Shown: positions 43,397 to 55,500, counted from the stretch's first letter. The stretch: 64,000 nt of DNA from Cheiracanthium punctorium (GCA_038373885.1 JAWZYV010013167.1:62001-126000); one strand, 5' to 3'. Numbers and translations: made by a program. The notes: generated by a model not told the origin, from the letters alone.

Positions 43397-46300
43397 TCTT
43401 TTAATAGTGATTTTACTGTGGGGGGCGGCATTTTATATTTTTGTCCGGGGCGGCAAAACTGTTAGGCCGGCCCTGCTGTAGGATATGTGTCAGTGACAAA
43501 ATGGACAGTTTTGCAATTATACTTCTGGCTCACACTGATAACATATTCTAGGAGGTTATACGCCAATTCTCCAAATGTAGCAGGCATACTTTTTAATTGT
43601 TGAAATACTGCCATTCCATCAAAAATTAAGCAACTCTCACTCGGTAAATTATTTATAGCAGTATTACTATCTGCTAATGCAAGGATACCATGAATTAAGG
43701 TGGACTTGCTATTTTTTACAAGTGAACCATTGTTGTCACCTATTGCAGGTGGGTACTGATTTAAATTATACGTCATAATAGTTTTCATATCAAGAGTTGA
43801 TGACTGTCCCATAACAATTATGCGTGCTAATAAGTCAGTTTTTAAGACTTGCTGATGATTTTTATCTTTGGAGACAGTTTTTTTGCCATCACTAGAGAAA
43901 GTTAAAAGCTTTTTCAGTTTTATTGGGGAATATATATCCACATTATGGTTTTCTAATAGCCGCTCAGTACGAAAATTCTCATAAGCATTTTTGCCTATGT
44001 CTTCAGCTTTGGATAGGTCTGACTGAAGAGAGTCCGAGGCATATGCTCCACTAGAAATATTCACCAACACATCTTCCCTCCATGTAAAAGGATTTACCAT
44101 AGACGTTATTGTGCATATAACATTATTAATCATAACCTCATGTTTCTGAATTTCTGCTGTACTTAAATCTTTCTTGGCATATTCTTCTTTGGTTTTACCC
44201 GAAAGTTGCTCACACGAGAGAAAAATCTGAGCTCTTAAATGATGCGAAAGCATCCACCTGTGTACAGCAGCTGGATTTCTAGTGAATCCTTTCAACCCAC
44301 CCTTTGTTTTTGAGTCGCGATTTGCAGTTTGTTCAATCACTTGATCCATTGCAATTCCACAAAAGCCGTAACTATTTTGTCTTTGAGCGACAAAATTCCC
44401 ACTGTAGAATTCATTGTATATACGAGGATGGGTTTCAGGTAAATTCAACATTTCAAGAAGATAAACAGGTAAATACCTAGCATAGTTAATATGGTCATAG
44501 CTAAAGAACCATGGGATCATTTCTTCAACAGCTGCTAGATGTAAATGCCAATCAGCATTTCTTGTTGCTCGTAGAAATCTTAGTAAGCAGCCAACCATGT
44601 CTAAATAAGATACCCAAAATGCAAAAGTTAAATTAGTTTTGCAACAAATTCATCAAACATTTTCAAAATCGATAAAAAATTTTCAGGTAGCTCATTTTTT
44701 TTCAAAATTCCTACCTTATAGTTGTGGAGGAGTTGCAACGATACTTCCAAACAATTCATCTGCTCTTCAGTAGAAACAGAATCCAAAAATTCAGTCCACA
44801 ATAATCTGCTTAGTGCTTCAAACATTATTTTATGACAGCGCACACTACGATTATAACATTTACCACTCAGTACTCCATTAAGTGAACCTTCTGCAACAAT
44901 TCCGGACTCTATAAAAATATCAGACAGCCCAGCATCTTTAAACCGTTTTCCTATGACAGCAATGAAAGATATTGATGTGTGGAATTCACCCAGACGTATT
45001 ACAAGAGGTTTTTTAAATTTATCCTCTTTCCAGCGTATCTGTTGGGCTTTTGAATAGATGGCTTGATCGAAGACCAACACAATCTCGTCTAAATGTAATT
45101 TCTTGCACATATCTAGACTTTTCATTAGGATGGCATTAACAGTAGAAAATTCGGTTGGATTGGCTTCTAAAACAGGAAGATACCTTATAGTTGTTATGTC
45201 GGGAATATTTTCATCTTCCAGCATGCAGTTAAAACCAGTCCATCCTGGGAGCGGCTCTTTGTGATTTTGAGATAGTTTTGCCATGATGTAAGCAGCATCT
45301 ATTTGTTTTGCTTTAGACACTTTTTCTGTTTTTTTATCGCATGTAATAATTTCTGGAATTTCAGGATTGCAACGCTGTCCAATAAAATAATTGGGTATAT
45401 TTGTCACAGGTGGATCTATTTTTCTTTTTTTTGATTTTCTGCCAGATTTCAATAATTCATAAGTTGAATCATTCTGAACTTTTTGTTGAATAATGATTCC
45501 ATTAGTACTGTGAGTAGTACCATGCCCAGTAACAGTTTCTTCAGAAAAATCAATATTATCCCATACCAGAGTAGCGAATTTGTTTGGACCAATACCAGCT
45601 GGAAGGGAATCGGCAGAGTTCAGTTGCATTTCAGCAAGTTGAGTATCATACTCAAGTACAGCTGAGTGAGAAATGCAGTGGCCTAATCCGTTTAAAATGT
45701 TTATTATCCGAGCTGACCCAGTAATATGCCTCACGGCCATAGCTAATGATAAATGTTTCGGAGTTTGTTTTTTACCGGCTGAGGATAAATATATCATATC
45801 TTGGGCAACTAAAAAAATTTTGCGTTTCATGCTTTCAGAAGTACTGACAAACATGTCCGTTTCTAATTCGTCAGTTGCACCAACACATCATGCTAAAAAA
45901 TTAAATAATAATGATGGAATCATTTTCCCCGCAGACATTTCATTTAAATCTTCAGCAGTAGGTGGCCATTTACACTGAAGTGGTGGGCTATTTTTCAAAA
46001 TATTGTTTATAATTAAAGCAGCTTTATACAAAATTGACTTTGTTTGATTATCATAATTAGTTACAATTTTATTAGGCAGTACAGTGATTTCTTCCTCACT
46101 TTCAACTGTATCAGTTTCAGTCGAATGAAAATTATGTTCAATTAGAGCAGGCTGATTAGATGTAAAATTACACAGGACAAGTTCTGAGAGATTTCTTTGC
46201 TTCGGCTTCACAAACACAATTTGTGGAAAATCTCTCTGAATCCATCTTTTTAATTGTCGATTGGAAACTTCACATGCTTGAGTGGGATTTACACTTTGAA

Positions 46301-47352
46301 AAGTAGTGTGGAAAATTCCTGACAGTTTTTCCATTGAAAGAATTTCACAGTTTTTTACTATTCTGTTTTCTACAATGTCACAGAACAGGGAATAAGATGC
46401 AGAACAAGGGGGCTTGGGATCTGTTGAACCAGGTTTTTCTTTAATGTATGTTTTGTAACAACTTTTGTGATATTTCACTTCTTTAGAAATACAGTCAATG
46501 CCCTGTATTTTGCAAAGCAGTGTTTCATCTGATTTTTTGGTGGCACTTTCCAGTAAAGCTTTACTCGCTGAGAAAGTCTGGCACAATGTAAGTTTTTCTT
46601 TTTGATGAATGTTTTTCTAAAAAGAACTTCTCTTTTGAGCAAATGACACAAATGTCAGGAAAGATCCCTATATGATCGGACATTGTTCCTTTGGATCGTT
46701 TTGGGCGAATTACGGGTGTGCCATTTTCAACGGGGGTAATATTTCCCATTCTTTTTTTTTTTTGCACGCTGGATTTTTGTTTTATCAGTAAATCGCATAT
46801 AGCACTTTCTGTGATATGCGTAGTTGTTATCGGTCCATTTTCCGAAGTTCTCATCGTCCTTGAACCTTTTTAAGGTATTTAAATGCTCAGACACGCATTT
46901 TTCATTGCCATCAAGGGACAACCATTCTTGCGCACACTGTCTTAATTTTTCGAAGCTTTTCTCGGATAAGAAAACTAAATCATCACTTGCATCATCTAAA
47001 ATATGAATGCAGCAAAATGGGGCGGCAGTAGTACCCATTTTTATGAGCTTTTGCACTGTTAATAATAAAGATAATTACAGCCGGGAAGAACGATGAGATG
47101 TCAACAAACGAACGTAAACATAAACAAACCGCCTAGCGCGGAGTGATATGCAGAAAAAATGCGGTGTAAATAAATAATTACGTATAATTTTACTTTATTT
47201 ACATATTATTAATTATTTTAATGACATGAAATGAATTAAAAACTAACATTTTACGATTAAAATGTTATTCATTTAATTTAGTAAAAAAATTTGAACACGC
47301 CATCTGGTGGCCTATTTCATGTATAGCTGCAAACAAGACAAAAATATAGTTC

Positions 47353-48677
47353 GCAATATAGTTGTTATTTTATATAAAACGTGCACCTTTAAGCATGGGA
47401 ACATTAATATTTAAGGTAAAATTTAACAATTACAATAGTTTAATCCCACATTTGCGTAGTCCCAAAGCATGGCAAACGAACTTTGAGAATATTAATGTTC
47501 GGCCCATAGTCTATTTGGCGTTGAGGGAGGGAACCTTTTGCCTCTCTCCTCCCATACCTACGCCCCATTACTTGAAAAAAGTATGTATAGAGAGAAGATG
47601 TGAAAACTCTAAAAATTACAAGTTTTATCTCGAGCTCGTTTTAAATTATAATAAAATCGTGTTAGCTTAGAGCTTAGTTAATTTTAAATATGCCACTGAC
47701 ATGGGAAAAACTAAAACGCATGTTACAGTGACTCATTTAATTCGTTAAGATTCAGAACGAAAACAAAACACTTGTAAATATTTTCCACATAGTTCGGGAA
47801 CTATATTTCTTCAAACGACTCTTGAAGGTTAATTACTTTCCTAGCGGTTAAACTAACTGATATTTATACGACGCATGGGCGCCCCTAAGGGGGTGGGGGT
47901 GGGCCAAGGTATGGTACTTGCCCCACCCCCCTAGAGATTCAGTACATTGTGCAATCATGTAAACAGGAGTGCATCAGAAAGCAAAATCGGACCATAATTA
48001 TTGCTAGTGTGAAATTTGCCCCCTCTAGAAAAAAATTTTGAAGTTTGCCCCCCCCCCTAAAAAAATTTCTATCTGGATAGTTAATAGCAAATAGTATATA
48101 AATCAAATACACACACAACAGTAGAACCTCTAAAACTATATTATCGAATCGATGATGGTAATTCTCTCTATTACGAGATTTTTTTCAATCCTGGCTTAGT
48201 ACCTTTACATTCATATAAAGCAGTTCTATGTATAAGGATATTCTTTACAATGATAATTCTCTCTACAACGATGGTATTATGATCCCTTACAATACAATAT
48301 TCTCTGTATAACGATTTTTTTTTTTTTTTTTCGAACTGCAACTGATGCATTTGCATACGAATTAAACGTTATACGAAGAAAGTCAAGATCAAATTTGGTT
48401 GAACCATTGGACGATGTTCCCAGGTTACACCTGTAGATAAACTCAAAGTTCAATTCCCCCTCGGCAGTACGCTAAGAATTACTAGAGTCCGTGGACAACA
48501 ATTAGAATAGCATTACACCTCTGTTTCTATAACTACCTTACTTCCAACACCCAAATAGGTGCACGGTAAGGACTGCTTGATAACTCCAAAGTCGACTGGG
48601 GACTCCCATCGGACAGTCTACGAAGAAAAAGTGTTACTGAAATTATCTGTTTTAAATTACTGGTGAGAAACACTATA
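47353..48677. other. Repeat-rich sequence without genes
   Basis: Includes a repeat at 47510-47770, partly shared with 49910-50045 and inverted at 35758-35900. CATGGGCGCCC...GGGGG element ends lie at 47874-47940 (similar words at 62122-62175). CAGTAGAACCTCTA near 48119 resembles a pogo/Tigger terminus. None is resolved end to end. Confidence 0.45.
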
Positions 48678-49124
48678 CAGGGTGAATCTAAACTCTTGGG
48701 CAAAACTTTATGAGGTGATAGGGCACATAATAAGGAATCAGATCAGAATCAAATAGCAATGTGGTGTCAAAAACGCAGTTTTCACTTACCTGGTAATAAT
48801 CACTTTGTGAAAAGTATAGAACTGTTGTCTAATTTCTTAACCAAGTTTCATAAACAATAGGCTCGTCTCCAAAAATTTCATCCGTGAAATAAAATAGAAT
48901 TTTTAAACTATGAATTTTAGTCTTCTGTTTTCGGAGAAAAATGCATTAGTTTCTGACGAACAATGGTCCGAAAGTGCACTGTTGTTTCAGCGCTTTTTCC
49001 AAAGTGATTATTAACAGCTACATGAAGTCGATGTTGCCGACCCCACATTTCTATGTCATTCTGATTCCTTATTATGTGCCCTATCAGCTCTTAAAGTTTT
49101 GTCCCACAGTTTAGATTCACCCTG
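48678..49124. mobile_element. Fold-back MITE, CAGGGTGAATCTAAACT family, copy 2
   Basis: 447 bp, TA on both sides (48676-48677 and 49125-49126). The same inverted ends as 24941-25381, here better matched at the tips, and collinear through the interior. Confidence 0.8.
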
Positions 49125-51590
49125 TATAATTTGCCTAGAAAGCAAAGGTTCCTACAGTTGATTTGTGACGGTTTTTTCTTTAGTTTAAAAAAGGTTTAGT
49201 TTAAAGGGCAAGCAAAATTTTCATATACATTTCACTTAGTTTGGATACTACACTAAGTAAATATTTAAGAAAATTTTACTTGCCCTTTTGGATAGCTGGG
49301 CGCAAAGTATAAATTAAATTATTGAAATAAAATCATTTGAATACATTATATAGACTCGGTGAAAGTGTGATGATGTATTTGACAGTGTATTTCATAATTA
49401 AAAGCATTGCTTAAATGCGTAAATCTTCTTTAGAAAATAAAACGAAAGTAACTGTAATGGAATTAAAAAACAAATCAAAAAATCCCAGCAGGGCGTCACT
49501 CAAAATTTGATATATTTATTTTTAAGACCCATATTTAAATGAATAAGATATTTCCTTTTTTAAAACTCATAGTACGTATTTGATATAAAAATCATATATT
49601 AAAAAATCATTATGTGAAAACATTTGTACAAATTTAATACAGCTGAAAGGTAATAAAATGCTTGAATCACTTTATGATTGATGTAGATTTATTTTATGAG
49701 TTTGTAATACAAACTTATGATCAAGGGCGGATTAAAGGGGGGCGGAGGGGGCAACCGCCCCCACCCCCGAGAAAAAAAATTAATGTAAAAGATCCTATTT
49801 TACTTCCATAAAATGGATGTATATGTCAATCTTCAAGCTAACCGCCCCCCCCCCCCGAGAAACTTTCAATAATCCGCCACTGAAACTTTCTTTTCTGAAT
49901 TTCGCATTTCGTTGAAATCAGTTTTGAGGGAGGGAACCTTTTGTATCTCCCCTCCTCAAAACTACGCTTACTTAGAAAAACGTGTACACAGAGAGAAAGT
50001 TGTGAAAACTGTAAATTGCAAGTTTTATCTCGAACTCTTTTTAAATAAGCCTGGGAGTGGCGTGGATGATATGGCTGCAGCCACCCCCGTATTGAGTGAA
50101 CATAAGATAGTTAAAAAATACGTATTTCCCTTTAGAAGTATGACGCTCATCTAGGGACCTGAGAAAACTTTAATTTCTGAATTTTCTTTAATTCGATTTA
50201 TGTTCTTCCAACGGGAAAGATTTTAAACTCGATTTATAAACTTTTTTTATTTTAATTTTAATTTAATTTAATTTTTTAAATTCAGTTTTATATGCGAACA
50301 TTTTTATGCAAAAAAAGGGTTCGCATTTCCAAACTCCTAACGTTTTATCAATTTTTATAAATTATACTGCCCTTCAGTTTTTGAGTAGTCAGCCACCCTC
50401 GAAAATAAATCATGACTACCCCACTGTCTTCTCTTGCACCTTCAATATAAATCTCACATACATGTCAACATGAAAAAATTGACAGATTAAAAATGACTAT
50501 GAAAAACTTTATTCTCTAATTAAGTATTACCAAGAGATAAGGTTTATTTTTCCTCACTTTTCTTTTCATAACTGCACCGTCGGCGTCGCTAGCATAGGAC
50601 AAGTGGAGGTACTTGCCCCTCCCTCCGCATTCTTGGATTTTGTTTTTATCCTGCTTTTAGATTTTTCCACCATGATAACCATATGATGGATTAATCGTTG
50701 TCAACCTCTAATTGGAAAATCTTCTGCCGACACCTATGTATTGTACATGTAAAAAAATTCAAACTTATTAATCGCGTATTATCTCAAAAACATGTTTGTA
50801 AATATATTTAAGAATTCCTATCTAGCAGCGAAAATAGATTCCCTAAATATGAAAATTGTCATTATTTCACAGCATCGATACATTTTTTTTTTTTTTAACA
50901 AATAAAAGACTTTTGTTTTACGATAAGAAAAAGAACTTGGAGAAACGATATATTTTAAATTGCGTTTTATAAGACAGGAAACACTGCATTCAATTAGGCC
51001 AATTTTTGGACACATCCCGACGTAAGAATGTTAGTTTATTGGATACTCAAATAAACATGCATATAATTTCTTAGTATCATGTTAGAAACAATGAAAAGTA
51101 AATGTTAATGTGTTAACCAACTGATTCAGAACGTTTACTCCGCCCACTTTAAGCACGCTGTCACTTCTGGGATAAAAGAAATTAAATATTTATCCAAAAT
51201 AACATTTACAATCACTTTTTTAAACTTAGAATATTGCATGTTTTAACATTTACAATATTTTAATTTGATAAACTCACTTTTGTAACCTGTGATATTTAAA
51301 AACAAAATTTCTAACTAATTAAAACTGCCTGCATTTTAATAATATTTTAAAATATGACTGTTATAATTTGAAATACAGTGGATCTGCTCAAATCTGAAAT
51401 CGCTGGGACGTTACCTCTCTTCCGCATTAGAAAAATTTCTGAAATTTAAAAATCCTGTAATGAATTACAAAAGAATAGTTAAACACAAAAAGTAGATACC
51501 TACCTTTCTTGAAAATATTTTTTTAACTGTGCTAACTGAAATAACTCAAATTAGGTTTACACATATAAAAGTATAGAATACTAGCCGCCT
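49125..51590. other. Repeat-rich intergenic or intronic sequence without genes
   Basis: Includes the MITE at 49724-49879 and the rearranged repeat at 49895-50165. A pogo-like end (TACAGTGGATCTGCTC) lies near 51376. No exon is seen. Confidence 0.45.
49724..49879. mobile_element. hAT-like MITE (GGCGGATTA ends)
   Basis: Ends CAAGGGCGGATTAAAGG and, inverted, CAGTGGCGGATTATTG. The interior is dominated by G- and C-runs. No clean target duplication. Confidence 0.5.
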
Positions 51591-51715
51591 CCGGCGACCA
51601 GTTGGTTCGCCATCTTAATAAATCCTGTTCGGAGAGACTCCTGTTCTTCACCGGCTTCCTTGGCACTCAAATCTCTCAGATTCTGAATGGAATTTAAAAT
51701 TAAGATGGTTACAAA

Positions 51716-51857
51716 CAGGGACGGTCCTACGGTAAGTGTCGTCCCTGCTAATGTAAAAAAGTGGCCCCCTTTTATGCTACTTAGTTTTTGAGTTCGAAAT
51801 GACGCCCCTTCGTAGCCGGCGCCCAGATACGTTTCTTGCTGTGTCGGGCCGCCCCTG
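51716..51857. mobile_element. 142-bp hAT MITE
   Basis: Ends CAGGGACGGTCC and, inverted, CAGGGGCGGCCC. Flanks are GTTACAAA and ATTACAAA, a 7-of-8 target duplication. Related in terminus to the hAT element at 40355. Confidence 0.75.
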
Positions 51858-52011
51858 ATTACAAAAATAAGATGGGTAAATGATAAAAACCTGCAAAAAG
51901 GAACAAATTATTTTCGTCTTATATTAATTCTGAAGAGCTTCTGGATGTATTGGCCTTTATCAAAAATGGAAAGGAAAAAAAACTAAGAAAATCTGAAACA
52001 TTTTCATGGAT

Positions 52012-52375
52012 TTTAAATAAGCACTAAAGCGCTATGTAAAAAGCGAGTATTATGTAAAAAGCCAGTATTAAAAGCGTATTATAATCCATGGGTCTTCCCT
52101 ATTTTCTTTCCTTATTCCATTAAGTTGGAAAGTATATCATTATTCATGAGTGTGATTAAACACAACTAAAATTGATATTTCTAACCTTTTTCTGGATGTA
52201 ATACATTAGAAATAGATGGGAAAAGCTGTGCAGAAAAATGCACAATTCGAACTGAAATAAAGGTTAAAAACTCATTCAGGTGTATTCATAATTCAAGTAG
52301 CAGAAGCAGACGATAAATAGCGCTTGGGGCTAGAATCACTTCTCAAAATCGCACTTCAACCCTTTTATTTATTTT
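52012..52375 (+). repeat. ~340-bp direct repeat, left copy
   Basis: AAAAGCGTATTATAATCCAT, CATTAAGTTGGAAAGTATAT and AATAGCGCTTGGGGCTAGAA all recur in the same order and orientation at 59843-60180. The two copies bracket 7.5 kb with the triplication and the P-type elements. Confidence 0.85.
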
Positions 52376-54070
52376 CTCGAACTAATTGTAGCGTCTTGGG
52401 CAGGAAAAGTTCTGCTCTAACAATGAAAGTTAAAGCCCACAGTGTAATAATTTGTTCCACATTATCAGAAATAAACATTGGAATTAGAATTACGTGAGAA
52501 CAGTTTACTTGTATAAAAATAGGAAAGGTAGAGAATAAATGACAGTTCCAGCAATTCAAGATAACAAATTTTACATACTATGGGATCCCCGAAATAAAAT
52601 CCAGGTTACGCTACTGGCAGAAAAGCTGCAAATCTGGAAATGCAATACACGCATGTTTTTCAAGAGTACACTGTTTTACAAACAATTGTTTTAGATTTTA
52701 AGAACAAGAACCTAAATGCTTATCGAAAGCCTCCTATTCTGATTTACCAAAGCATTGTTTTAGAGCTCTTATGGGCAAATCCATAGCCAGACTCCTCCCT
52801 CGTGTCCGCCCACCGTTTAAGGTGACTAAATCCGAAAAATGTTTTCTGCAGTAAAGAAAAGAAGAAATCCGCGAGATAAATCGTACTAAACGCTTCGATT
52901 AGAAAGAATTTTTCTAAGGCAATTGTTATATAAGTTTTTCTCGAACTAATTGTAGCGTCTTGGGCAGGAGAAGTTCTGCTCTAACAATGAAAGTTAAAGC
53001 CCACAGTGTAATAATTTGTTCCACATTATCAGAAATAAACATTGGAATTAGAATTAAGTGAGAACAGTTTACTTGCATAAAAATAGGAAAGGTAGAGAAT
53101 AAATGACAGTTCAAGCAATTCAAGATAACAATCTTTACATACTATGGGATCCCCGAAATAAAATCCAGGTTACGCTACTGGCAGAAAAGCTGCAAATCTG
53201 GAAATGCAATACACACATGTTTTTCAAGTGTACACTGTTTTACAAACAATTGTTTTAGATTTTAAGAACAAGAACCTAAATGCTTATCGAAAGCCTCCTA
53301 TTCTGATTTACCAAAGCATTGTTTTAGATCTCTTATGGGCAAGTCCGTAGCCAGACTCCTCCCTCGTGTCCGCCCACCGTTTAAGGTGTCTAAATCCGAA
53401 AAATGTTTTCTGCAGTAAAGAAAAGAAGAAATCCGCGAGATAAATCGTACTAAACGCTTCGATTAGAAAGTATTTTTCTAAGGCAATTGTTATATGTATA
53501 ACAAGTTTTTCTCGAACTAATTTTAGCGTCTTGGGCAGGAGAAGTTCTGCTCTAACAATGAAAGTTAAAGCCCACAGTGTAATAATTTGTTCCACATTAT
53601 CAGAAATAAACATTGGAATTAGAATTAAGTGAGAACAGTTTACTTACATAAAAATAGGAAAGGTAGAGAATAAATGACAATTCAAGCAATTGAAGATAAC
53701 AAATTTTACATACTATGGGATCCCCGAAATAAAATGCAGGTTATGCTACTGGCAGAAAAGCTGCAAATCTGCAAATGTAATACACGCATGTTTTTCAAGA
53801 GTACACTGTTTTACAAACAATTGTTTTACATTTTAAGAACAAGAAGCTAAATGCTTATCGAAAGCCTCCTAGTCTGATTTACCAAAGCATTGTTTTAGAG
53901 CTCTTATGGGCAAGTCCATAGCCAGACTCCTCCCTCGTGTCCGCCCACCGTTTAAGGTAATTAAATCCGAAAAATGTTTTCTGCAATAAAGAAAAGAAGA
54001 AATCCGATAGATAAATCGTGCTAAACGCTTCGATTAGAAAGTACTTTTCTAATGCAATTGTTATACATAT
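52376..54070. repeat. ~565-bp tandem triplication
   Basis: Units start CTCGAACTAATTKTAGCGTC at 52376, 52940 and 53511, with lengths 564, 571 and about 560 bp. Divergence is low, a few percent by eye. Each unit carries minus-strand open stretches (SGYGLAHK, RWADTREES and AELLLPKTL type sequence). These frames match no family I know and are interrupted between units, so I do not call a gene. Confidence 0.88.
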
Positions 54071-54842
54071 AATTAATAAGTAAAACACAAAGAATATTAC
54101 GGGGACAAGGGGACAATTATATCAAGCTATATCTCCGCTTATACATGCCAACCTCATATACATGCATGGATCTGTATACAAATATATCGAGCTATACTGC
54201 AGTTTTAAGGCAGATTAATGAAGTACTTTATATACGCTGAAGGCTATTTCTGTCGAATGAATAAGAAAATGATTGCCACCAGAAACTTAAAGAAGTTATT
54301 TTTTTTAATAAGTAATTCTTATGAATACTCCTCTGACTAAGTAACACAAGCACCCTCTCTCAAGAAATCCTGACTGCTTTTATACAGCGTCGGATAACTT
54401 TGAAAAATATAAGAGTGCGTGGGCCAACTGAACACGCACGGAGATGCTCACGGGCATAGGCACGTGCGCATCGTAGCTAGGGTTTTCAGCGCACAGAGAC
54501 AACTGAAAATTTTGGGCCCGCTGCTAATTGCCAAAATGCAACGGAGAAGGTTTTATATACAATTTGGCGCCCTTTGGTGCAGCGCCCGGGGACAGGTGCC
54601 TCTCCTTGCCCTAGTGTAGCTTCGCCATTTGCATAGGGATCGGAGAACGGCATTAACTCGACGGGCATTGATGAGGTGAACATGAATTTCTCTTTCTCGT
54701 GAAATCGTGATCGATATTTCCTCTGACACTCATTTTGCATCCGGGCTTTCAACTTGGGATAAGCTGAACGGTGTCAGGACTGCTGAAAGTAGAAGGGCTG
54801 GTTCATTCACCATACTTTACTGAAGCAGCGCTTCCCCCTCGA
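54071..54842. other. Spacer before the P-type element
   Basis: A GC-richer patch at 54410-54620 with GGCGCCC and GGGGACAGGTGCC words resembles the G/C-run element ends at 47874 and 62122. No gene. Confidence 0.4.
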
Positions 54843-55190
54843 TGACGTCACGGCGCTGACCGCGAAGAGATTTCTACGAGAAATGTAGGAGATTTTTCAC
54901 TTCGAATGATACCTTTTAAAGGAAAACGCTTTTGAATATTAATTTCCCGAAGCAAATAAACTGATTTATACATATTCAATTACGTACAATTATTGCAAAA
55001 TAAAGATATTGTTATTATCTTTTTAATATGCTTTTAATATATTTATGAGTTAAGAAACTTACAGATAAAAAATTTTAGATACTGTTTCATTTAGCTTGCT
55101 ACAAAATATAAGTACTTAAATAAATGGAGGCGCTTATAAACATTAGAAATTAATATAAATATAGTAAATCTTTCAAATGAATGAATAATA

Positions 55191-55369
55191 TTGTGTTTAT
55201 TCGCGTAATAGTCGCACTTTTTTGCCGATTTTAAACGGTGAAAATCTAGGTGCGACCGTTATGCGGGAAAAATCTACTACATAATATTGTAATTCTAAAG
55301 CTATATTTTCTGCTTGAAAACGGAGGTGCGACTATTATGCGAAAGCAACTATTACGCGAGAAAACACGG
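55191..55369. mobile_element. 179-bp TA-flanked MITE (CGCGTAATAGT ends)
   Basis: Ends TTGTGTTTATTCGCGTAATA and, inverted, CCGTGTTTTCTCGCGTAATA, with TA at 55189-55190 and 55370-55371. Mariner/pogo type by its target site. Confidence 0.75.
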
Positions 55370-55500
55370 TAAATAAACTTACTCTTAAATTTCAAGTTTC
55401 ATTTTCTTTGAATCAATCCATTTTTGCATCTTTTGTGTGGCTTTTCTTTTTGATGTCACAGCTCGATTTCTACTTAAATGACGAATTCTTATAAATGTCC

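Larger units (their letters stand above)
40355..43475 (+). mobile_element. hAT element inserted in the Academ-like gene
   Basis: The ends are CAGGGGCGGCC at 40355 and, inverted, CAGGGCCGGCC at 43475. CTGTAGG is duplicated on both sides (40348-40354 and 43476-43482); hAT elements normally duplicate 8 bp, so one base has changed. The host gene reads through when this block is skipped: DTYP on one side, ESIKNSERERR on the other. It carries a decayed hAT transposase on the + strand and three later insertions. Confidence 0.8.
39217..47056 (-). pseudogene. Academ-like transposase with XPG-like nuclease and CXC domain (broken)
   Basis: In order on the minus strand. 47056-45888: Cys/His modules with YHRKCYMRF and YHKSCYKTY, probably zinc-binding. 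45854-44628: DDE-like core with LVWDNIDFSEETVTGHGTTH, LVFDQAIYSKAQQIRW and FIESGIVAEGSLNG, the candidate D, D and E. 44598-43462: FSYDHINYARYLPVYLLEM, then FDGMAVFQQLK opening a FEN1/XPG-like nuclease. 40354-39217: SIKNSERERR, EADTRLLLHAH, SVDTDVFILSL and FTGCDTCSAFKGKGKIK, matching the acidic and H3TH-like motifs of that fold. The end is a Cys-rich CXC stretch, CACLKTACMSKKCTC. Lesions: frameshifts near 46750, 46580, 44630 and 40170, an in-frame TGA at 45888-45890, and a hAT insertion. It has about 1,570 codons in all. The superfamily name is inferred. Confidence 0.65.
38268..47352 (-). mobile_element. Academ-like (AcademX-type) DNA transposon, ~9.1 kb with nested insertions
   Basis: The terminal inverted repeats were found by eye. 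GAACTATATTTCTGTC and CACGAGATGGCG at 38268-38326 match GAACTATATTTTTGTC and CACCAGATGGCG read inward from 47352. About 70% match over 59 bp, and a weaker match may extend ~13 bp further out. No target duplication is certain. Removing the hAT insertion (40355-43475 plus 7 bp) leaves ~5.96 kb with one long intronless gene on the minus strand (47056-39217). The protein has a DDE-like core, a FEN1/XPG-like nuclease and a CXC cluster. Academ elements with an XPG-type nuclease are known as AcademX; the assignment rests on that domain combination. Confidence 0.6.

Noticed and set aside
53308..54088. Minus-strand frames of 101 and 69 aa in the triplication as real genes
   Set aside because: They run through non-coding-looking junctions between units, lack a consistent start, and match no family I recognise.
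54419..54752. Overlapping frames in the GC-richer patch
   Set aside because: They are frames through element ends with G/C runs; both strands are open only because the patch is GC-rich.
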